DNA of 64,000 bases from Hyposmocoma kahamanoa (Eukaryota > Arthropoda > Insecta > Lepidoptera > Cosmopterigidae): contig NW_020654810.1 in NCBI RefSeq assembly GCF_003589595.1, positions 6,395,791 through 6,459,790 on the forward strand, in the 5' to 3' direction. Of this stretch, positions 57,476 to 64,000 are shown in pieces. The position numbers and the translations under genes are program-made. Numbering within the stretch: the first letter of the stretch is position 1; each line of letters begins with the position of its first letter. The notes below the pieces were generated by a model. That model was not told the DNA's origin. It was given only the letters and a program-made list of their open reading frames with translations, and searched no databases.

Positions 57476-57571
57476 ATGCCTTATTGTGCTGTTTTGGAGT
57501 GCAAAAATGATAGCAGCACCAAAAATATTATCCGTGGTTGTAAATTTTCAATTGTCTGTTTATCGACATAA
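57476..57571 (+). pseudogene. THAP-domain N-terminal fragment
   Basis: 31-codon frame: MPYCAVLECKNDSSTKN then IIRGCKFSIVCLST and stop. MPxCxVxxCxN with a GxxFxxF-like position (GCKFS) is the usual start of a THAP zinc finger. The rest of the domain (C-x-H, AVPTIF) is absent. Upstream of gene 8 by about 480 bp. Confidence 0.5.
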
Positions 57572-58051
57572 TTTTTTCGTTAGAGTTATCGCGTAACATA
57601 CACACAAAAAAATACAGTCGAATTAAGAACCTCCTCCTTTTTTTTTGAAGTTGGTTAAAAATTACATTAAATTTAAAACTGAAGATTGAACGACAAATAT
57701 ATATATATCTACCTTACTTGCCAGGCATATGAATGTGGTTAATAGATGTTTACTATTGCGAATTGCTTAAGTGTAAAGAGCAATTCTCAAAAGCGTGAAC
57801 AATGGCAAAATTACAATACCGTTTTTTAAATTTAAATTTTTTTTTTCAAAACAATCAAAAATATTATTCAACACTCTCAGTAAAATGTAACTCATTATTA
57901 GGTAATGTTATTGTATCAGTTAATTAGGTTTCAATATAGGTATTTACTACGGCTTATACATACTTTAGTATATTTAATTTTGAATACATATTGACTGAGT
58001 TTTCAGACGTGTACTACCTAAAAACTAAGTGTAATAAAAAATCATAAGAAA

Positions 58052-58926
58052 ATGTTTGAAATAAAAGAAATAACTAAATTTACTAGGGTTATATTTGCTA
58101 CAATGTTAATAATTTTCACTACATTCAATGCAAACGGATATAACAAAACGAAGAATGACTTTATTAACATCCTTATTTGGACACCTCCAGAGTGGGAACC
58201 ATTTGATCGTATTCCTATGGGGCATGAGGCTTTCGAGAATTGCACTTACAACAATTGTTTTATTACTGGAAATCATCATTATTTAAAAAACATAATGGAT
58301 TACGATGTCATAATGTTTAATGTTGTTCATATAGGTCTTGCAAACTTCGATAATGAGAGTAGTTATGGTTTACCTTCCAACCGATCTGAATCGCAGAAAT
58401 ATTGTTTGTTTGCTTGGGAACCTCCAGGCTTTCATACTATTTCACAATCATGGAACGGCTTTTTTAATATGACTTTCACATTTAAATTCTCATCGAACGC
58501 TTCGATACCTTATGTAGTAATAAAGAATCAATACGATGAGATAATTGGGCCGAAACTTGACATGCATTGGATGGAGATGAGTGATATGAATGAAACAAGT
58601 GATTATGTCAAAAACAAACTGCAGAACAAGAATATCGCAGTGGCGTGGTTGGTGTCTCACTGCGATACACCTTGGCGATTTTTTTACGCCCATCATTTGC
58701 GAAAAGAATTGGCTCAATTTGGACACAGGTTGGACATTTATGGGAGATGTGGTGTTCCATGTGCACGTGAAAGGATGGATGATTGTTTGGCTTTAATAGA
58801 ATCGGATTATTATTTTTATTTAGCTTTTGAGAATTCATTTCATGAAGACTATGTCACTGAAAAACTCACCATTGCCTTGGAACATTTTGCAGTGCCCGTG
58901 GTTTTTGGAGGTGCTAATTATAGCAG
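58052..58926 (+). CDS. Alpha-1,3-fucosyltransferase C-like, gene 8: exon 1 only
   Basis: Exon 1 58052-58926 (291 codons plus two bases), followed by a strong donor AGCAG|GTACGT. Anchor at about 13-29; NILIWTPPEWEPFDRIPM, long loop (VHIGLANFDNESSYGLPSNR), FAWEPPGFHTI (Trp in place of the usual V/I before EP), VAWLVSHCDTPWRFFYAHHL, SDYYFYLAFENSFHEDYVTE, KLTIALEHFAVPVVFGGANY. The H in FENSFHEDY and the KLTIAL segment set it apart from the others. No clean exon 2 (F-M-P-x-GIYLDAN) was found between here and gene 9; only a doubtful degraded match near 59190-59300. The coding part is intact. Confidence 0.88.
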
Positions 58927-58975
58927 GTACGTATGGAACGTAGTAATTTCATAAATGTTGTTTTTAATATTGAAA

Positions 58976-58978
<3 letters not shown>

Positions 58979-59015
<37 letters not shown>

Positions 59016-59033
59016 AACACTCTCTCTATGTGC

Positions 59034-59094
<61 letters not shown>
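58979..59094 (+). repeat. Composite (TC)n-(TG)n microsatellite after gene 8 donor
   Basis: (CT)n from 58979 to about 59011, an interruption (CACTAACACTCTCTCTATGT), then (GT)n from about 59037 to 59094. Begins about 50 bp downstream of the gene 8 splice donor. Confidence 0.95.
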
Positions 59095-59189
59095 GTGTAT
59101 GCTCTTGTTCATTTTTAATATTGTGACTCAGGCGAGGATTTCGGCCATAGTCCGCCACATTGACCAAGATTCTCAAGAAGTACAATTAT

Positions 59190-59300
59190 TTTACTTGGGC
59201 CATATTCATGACAATATTTTCTGACCGAATGGTGTGAAAAAATTGTTGATATCATGAACGCGATTAATGAGAGCTATAACAACTGTATAAGATGTCCAGT
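59190..59300 (+). pseudogene. Doubtful degraded fucosyltransferase exon 2
   Basis: One frame reads FYLGHIHDN before a stop, then (after a shift) CEKIVDIMNAINESYNNC. This can be aligned to the IYLDAN...AEKMNEIINDNNKYY part of exon 2 (E-K-x3-I-x-N-x2-N-x2-Y), but the HDHY, C-LCAFLN and WW motifs that follow in every intact exon 2 are absent. Could equally be chance. Confidence 0.25.
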
Positions 59301-59785
59301 ATTTTTAAGTTACTTATACGACCACCAGCTCTACATATGTGCTCATTTTACGATTAAGTCATGCTACCTGGGGGCTGTTACTTGTTGTACCTTAATAAAG
59401 TTTTGTAAGTGGAATCCCTAACGGTCGTAACCCGTTTGCCTTGTTTACGACAAACCCTACTTACTGTTCTTAGCTTCGTACTTGACATTGTCTAGTCGAT
59501 TATTACTTATTTGACAGTAATTGTTTCGGGCGGATGTAGGCCGGAGAACAAGAGTAGACTCTCTGGAAACGATCGTGTGTCGTAACGGCCGTCGTTTCGG
59601 TTCGGATTCGGCAGCTAGAGAACAAAAAGTAACGAGAATGGACACTCTTCGCCCCTCCCTAGCTTTAGATACCGCACCACGTCCCGCACATTGACGGTCA
59701 TATTGACGGAGCGGCAATAAGGCTGTCTGATATTTGAATATAGTTTTCATTTATTCATTACGAAACTTGTACCTTACTATTTATA

Positions 59786-59899
59786 ATGGTCGTGAATTGT
59801 GTTGTATACGACTGTTTATCATCATCTAAATGGGATAAAGAGAGGAGTTTCTTTCATTTTCCGGAAGATGAACCGTATCGTAATAGTACGAGAAAGTGA
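59786..59899 (+). pseudogene. THAP-domain N-terminal fragment
   Basis: 37-codon frame MVVNCVVYDCLSSSKWD then KERSFFHFPEDEPYR and a stop. C-x4-C followed by FFHFPxD is the hallmark of the first half of a THAP zinc finger. Lies between gene 8 and gene 9 first exons. Confidence 0.6.
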
Positions 59900-60019
59900 A
59901 AGGTAACCCTGCCACTTCACGCACACATTTGCGTGTGTGCAGATAGCGCCTTATTGTATGTAGTAGTAGGTAAATAACTTTTGACCGTTGTATGGAGGGT
60001 CCAAATGCGGTGGAACATG

Positions 60020-61290
60020 TGAATTCCTACAATTTCATTTATTTATTTATTTTAAAAGAAAGACCAACAGCTTAAAACTAGCTTATATAATAATAGTAAT
60101 AACTGAGAGCCAGTTACAGATCCTCACAAATAGAAACATAATATAAGAATGCACAATTTATCAAGCCTGTCGCTATAAACATAACTTAATACGTAAACCA
60201 TAAAACTACAACCGCAGTTGTAAGCCTATTAGTCAAAGAAATGCCCCCTCAGTGCCTTCTTCGAAATCGCACTCATCTTGAAAATATCCGAATCGATGGA
60301 AGTACATAGAATATTACAATTATTACTTGGACGCCTCATAAACTCATAGTTAGAACCAAAAGTGAATTATTTCTCAAGGATTTACAGGGAACTCTAAGTG
60401 ATATTTGTGATTATAATTCCGGACAATAAATTGAACCTGATGCTATTTTCATTTGCTAGGTGCCATGTAATTTAGTGGTACTGTGTGAGATCTGCCTAAA
60501 ACTGCATAACTAACCGAGGATCGACTAGACCACATAAATTGTTAGAATAAATAAAACGATTACAAAAGAAATCTTATTTGTATTAATATTAGGGTTTCAC
60601 TTAATCATTGTCCTCCACTAATTCGTATTCTTAGTGCAATTCGGCCGCACCTGCAAAATGTTTCTTTTCTTTTTTTGAGAGACATTTTAATATATTACGA
60701 ACGAATAGGTCGATAACTTTTGTATGTTTATTTAAATGTGCTGCAAAATGTCATATATACGAGTACATAATTTGTTTCATGTAACTTTCAAGTGACAAAA
60801 GCACTCTTATCACATTATGATCACATGTGACTTTAGTTATACCAAGAGATTGCAGTTAAGAACAATGGCGGGCTGTCAGTGCAAGCACGAATTGGCACAT
60901 AGACTACAGCTAGAATTATAAATTCAGTTGTTAATTGTACCTTAGGATACCTTAATTTTATGGCACTATTTAAGTATTGTACGAATTTCTCATTTGAATT
61001 TGCTTTTGACATAACTATGTCAGGAACTTTTAAAAATGTATTAGGTACCTACATAGAAACATGAACAATATCCTAGCGTTCTTTAAATTTTAATTTTTGT
61101 TTAATAACAATAATGAATATTTACCAACAATTTCATTGACATGTACAAATGTACGTGTAATAAACGTTTACATTGTTGTTTTACTTAATTGCTTATTCAT
61201 ATTCGTACCATTAAGACATAGCTCAATATTAAATTTTTGATCACACGAAGAAAGTTTTAAGACGTGCGTATATGTAACCTGCAATAAGTA
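60020..61290. other. Spacer upstream of gene 9
   Basis: 60030-60560 looks like an inverted LINE 3' region (starts with TTTATTTATTTATTTTAAAA and contains no long frame). 60700-61290 is AT-rich; TGCAAAATGTCATATAT near 60741 resembles ATAAAATGCCATATATG near 50413 in the gene 6 intron, so part is repeated. No exon 2 found. Confidence 0.4.
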
Positions 61291-61311
61291 GTGACAATAA
61301 AAAAGTCTACA

Positions 61312-62174
61312 ATGTTTAAAATAGAAGAATGTATTCGATTTAATAGAATATTCACTATAATGTTTATAGTTTTCGGTGTCAGTGGATATAACACGACGCA
61401 GAACAGACTTATTTACATCCTTTTATGGACGTCTGGGGAATGGGAGCCGTACGATAAAATCCCTATGGAACGAAAAGCTTTTGTGAACTGTACCTTTGAT
61501 AACTGTTTTCTTACTAGAAACCGTACATATTTGAATAATATAATAGATTATGATGTTCTAATGTTTAATGTTTGGCATGTTGGCATTGCGAACTTAGATG
61601 TCGAAAGTAGTGCGAATTTACCTTCAAATCGCTCTGAAACACAGAAATATTGCATGTATGCTGTGGAGCCACCAGGTTATCATCCAATTTATGCACCATG
61701 GAATGGATTTTTCAATATGACATTCACGTTCAAACTTACATCAAATGCTTCGATTCCTTATATAGTAATAAAGAATCAGAATGATGAAGTGATTGGGCCT
61801 AAAGTCGATATGCATTGGATGAAGTTCAGTGAAATGAACGCAACAAGTGATTACGTCAAAAGTAAACTGCAGAATAAGCATATCGCTGCAGCGTGGATTG
61901 TATCTAACTGCGAAACACCTTGGCGTAATTTTTACGCCCGCCATTTGCAAAAAGAATTGGCTCGATATGGCCACAGATTGGATATTTACGGGCGATGCGG
62001 TTCTCCGTGTCCCCGTGAAAGAATGGAGGAGTGTTTAGCTCTAATAGAATCAGATTATTATTTTTATTTATCATTTGAAAATTCATTCGGCGATGATTAT
62101 GTAACGGAAAAGATTTTACACGGTCTAGAACATTTTGCTGTGCCCGTGGTTTTTGGTGGCGCGAATTATAGCAG
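61312..62174 (+). CDS. Alpha-1,3-fucosyltransferase C-like, gene 9: exon 1 only
   Basis: Exon 1 61312-62174 (287 codons plus two bases), donor AGCAG|GTATGT. An ATG at 61291 lies seven codons upstream; I chose 61312 because MFKIEE aligns with the other starts. Short N terminus, anchor at about 12-24. LIYILLWTSGEWEPYDKIPM, long loop (WHVGIANLDVESSANLPSNR), AAWIVSNCETPWRNFYARHL (SNC where the others have SHC), CPRERMEECLALIESDYYFY, FENSFGDDYVTEK, VPVVFGGANYSR. No exon 2 was found in 62175-63880. The frame past the donor stays open to 62364, but that tail has no relation to exon 2 and is most likely intron. Confidence 0.88.
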
Positions 62175-63880
62175 GTATGTGTATAGCGTAGTATTTGAAT
62201 CTCATATCATAGTATGTTATCATTTAGTTTACACAAAATGGTGTGTATTGTTCTATAGATTGGATTTCTTGTTAGAATCTTTAAAGGGTACATACCTACG
62301 TCAAGTTTTGTTATCTATAAAAAGATTATATGTGACCTGTAAACGGCCCGAAAAATGTAAGTGAATTTTATTAAATAAATAAATAAATTTTGTAGAGATT
62401 ATCGATGTGAATGAAAATGTCTTGTCCACTGCGCCTTGCGACGCAATTACGATGATGTTCTAGTTGCTTCATTTTAATAACGTAAGATGGTATAGTACTG
62501 CCCGAAACGTCGGTTTGTTTGACAAACAAATACACGCGATATAAATCCGGAAAAATAGTTACATTTCCTAAAAGATTATATAATTACAAATGAGCATTTA
62601 AAAGTTCACTACTTCCTTTGAGATGAGGTCAAGGCCGATTTCTAACTTGATTGTTCAATTTTGTTGTAACCCGACTCTAATAAGAAATAAAGCTGATGAC
62701 GCTTCGTAACGGCGAACATGATGGGGTTTTGCAAGGAGGTCAAGATTTTTTAGTAATGAAGAATATGATAATGTAGAACAACAACGCAGTAGCATATTTT
62801 TCGAAGTTTCTGGAATTGGAGCCATCAACAAAATGTTAGAAGTTTTACCACAAATATGCGTACTAAAATAGTTTTCTCTTACTATTTCTTATCTGCTAAG
62901 ATGATTGACGTTACCCTAAAACATTCATACTGCTTGTTGGAGGTACTTAAAGCACTATAAATTGGAAATGTGGTTTGAAAACCATGTTTTCTGATCTAAA
63001 TCACGTATATTGGTTTTTTCAAACAAATTAACGTTTTGGGTGTTTTACAGATCCCATAATCACGGCTGACGGTTTTGTTTGAAAAATCAAATACACTCGT
63101 TTTAGTTCCGATTTGCTGAAAAAAAAGACCGGTTTTAATTTCCAATGTGTAGCAATTGCGAAAACTTTACAACTCTATTGGTTCTATAAAGTTGTTATAA
63201 ATAGATTTTGTAGACCTACTAGATGTGCACGAAACGAACCTCCCCGCAATGACGTACGAATCGTATTCCTTGTAAGTTTGACGAAACCTGGGCAACAATC
63301 GGCGGGAACCTTACGTCGATTGGCAAATCCTTTCATCACGATGACAAACATATTCCATGCACAGCTCAGCATGGCGACTTCTTATAGTTGGATCAGCGTG
63401 GCTAAGTTCTGGGCCACGATAAAATAGTGAATGCCATCGATACCATAAGAAAAAGACCTACTATTTTCTAGTCGATTGTAGTTTGAGATGATATCTTGAA
63501 GGATATACTGGAAAATGGAAGTAAAGTCGCAAATTGATGGTCGTCGCTTGAACACTATAAGAATTGCGTACATAACTTCACAAAGAAATTTTCAATATGC
63601 TAATGAAATAGACGTATTCAACATTATGAAAGATATTTTTTATTCTACAACAATCATAAATATCGTTCATAACAAAACTATTGCCTTAGACACACAGTGT
63701 CTCTTTGTTTTCTGATATTCCTTTTAATTACATACAATGTTTGTAATGTTAGCTACGTCTTAATATAAACTATGTGTTAATATTGCACACACTATTTTTA
63801 ATTTAGAAAAAAGTATAAAGACGTGTGTAGTTACGTGGTAAATATAATAATATAGTGCAAATAACAACCTAAAGTGAAAA
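62175..63880. other. Interval between first exons of genes 9 and 10
   Basis: No GT10 exon 2 seen on the plus strand. A minus-strand frame from 63573 to 63184 is open apart from one TAA (near 63374) and contains SYGIDGIHYFIVAQNLATLI and CAWNMFVIVMKGFANRRKVP. I do not recognise it; it may be a decayed gene or transposon piece. Confidence 0.4.
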
Positions 63881-64000
63881 TGCTTGAAACAAAAGAAAAA
63901 ACCAGACTCACTGTGATAATAATGGGTACAATATTTAAAATGTTCTTCACGTATCATGTTAATGGATTTAATAAAGCGAAGGATGGAATTATCTACATTC
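63881..64000 (+). CDS. Alpha-1,3-fucosyltransferase C-like, gene 10: 5' end of exon 1, cut by window
   Basis: ATG at 63881 after AAAGTGAAA. Encodes MLETKEKTRLTVIIM, a hydrophobic anchor, YHVNGFNKAKDGIIYI at the edge. The spacing from ATG to (L/I)IYI and the KEK-R-T start match genes 2, 3, 6 and 7. The remainder is off the right edge. Confidence 0.85.

Noticed and set aside
58933..59224. Short ORFs rich in Leu-Ser, Val-Cys or His-Thr repeats
   Set aside because: These are translations of the (TC)n(TG)n microsatellite.

Overview
The window is nuclear DNA from an insect, almost certainly a lepidopteran. Genes are spliced with GT-AG introns, the intergenic DNA is AT-rich, and it is full of tRNA-derived SINEs, decayed non-LTR retrotransposons (LINEs), a BEL/Pao LTR element, short foldback elements and THAP-domain fragments. 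There are no operons, CRISPR arrays or prokaryotic signals.

Region 1 (about 0.7-14.0 kb, minus strand) holds most of a UBE3B-type HECT E3 ubiquitin ligase gene. Its start codon is at 14006, and eight exons with consistent splice phases run leftwards to 703. The HECT domain lies beyond the left edge. Its 5.5-kb first intron is crowded with transposon debris, including a small LTR element with a 5-bp target duplication and an apparent empty-site copy of its target nearby.

Region 2 (16.6 kb to the right edge, plus strand) is a tandem array of ten family 10 glycosyltransferase genes (alpha-1,3-fucosyltransferase, FucTC-like). Genes 1-7 are complete two-exon genes: a roughly 285-306-codon exon 1 (signal anchor plus most of the catalytic domain), a phase-2 intron of 426-2391 bp, and a roughly 110-130-codon exon 2. 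Genes 8 and 9 have intact exon 1s with good splice donors but no recognisable exon 2 before the next first exon. Gene 10 begins at 63881 and is cut by the window end. Genes 2 and 3 are a recent duplicate pair including flanks, as are genes 4 and 5. A 105-bp piece of gene 3 exon 1, 104/105 identical, sits alone at 26522-26626.

If expressed, these proteins would be Golgi type II membrane enzymes adding fucose from GDP-fucose to glycans. The diversity of tails and the run of first exons without second exons are the most interesting features. Spaces between genes are filled with repeats: at least ten copies of one retroposon family, four copies of a tRNA-derived SINE, LINE 3' ends on both strands, and several foldback elements. 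All gene calls come from reading the sequence and remembered family features; no database search was possible.
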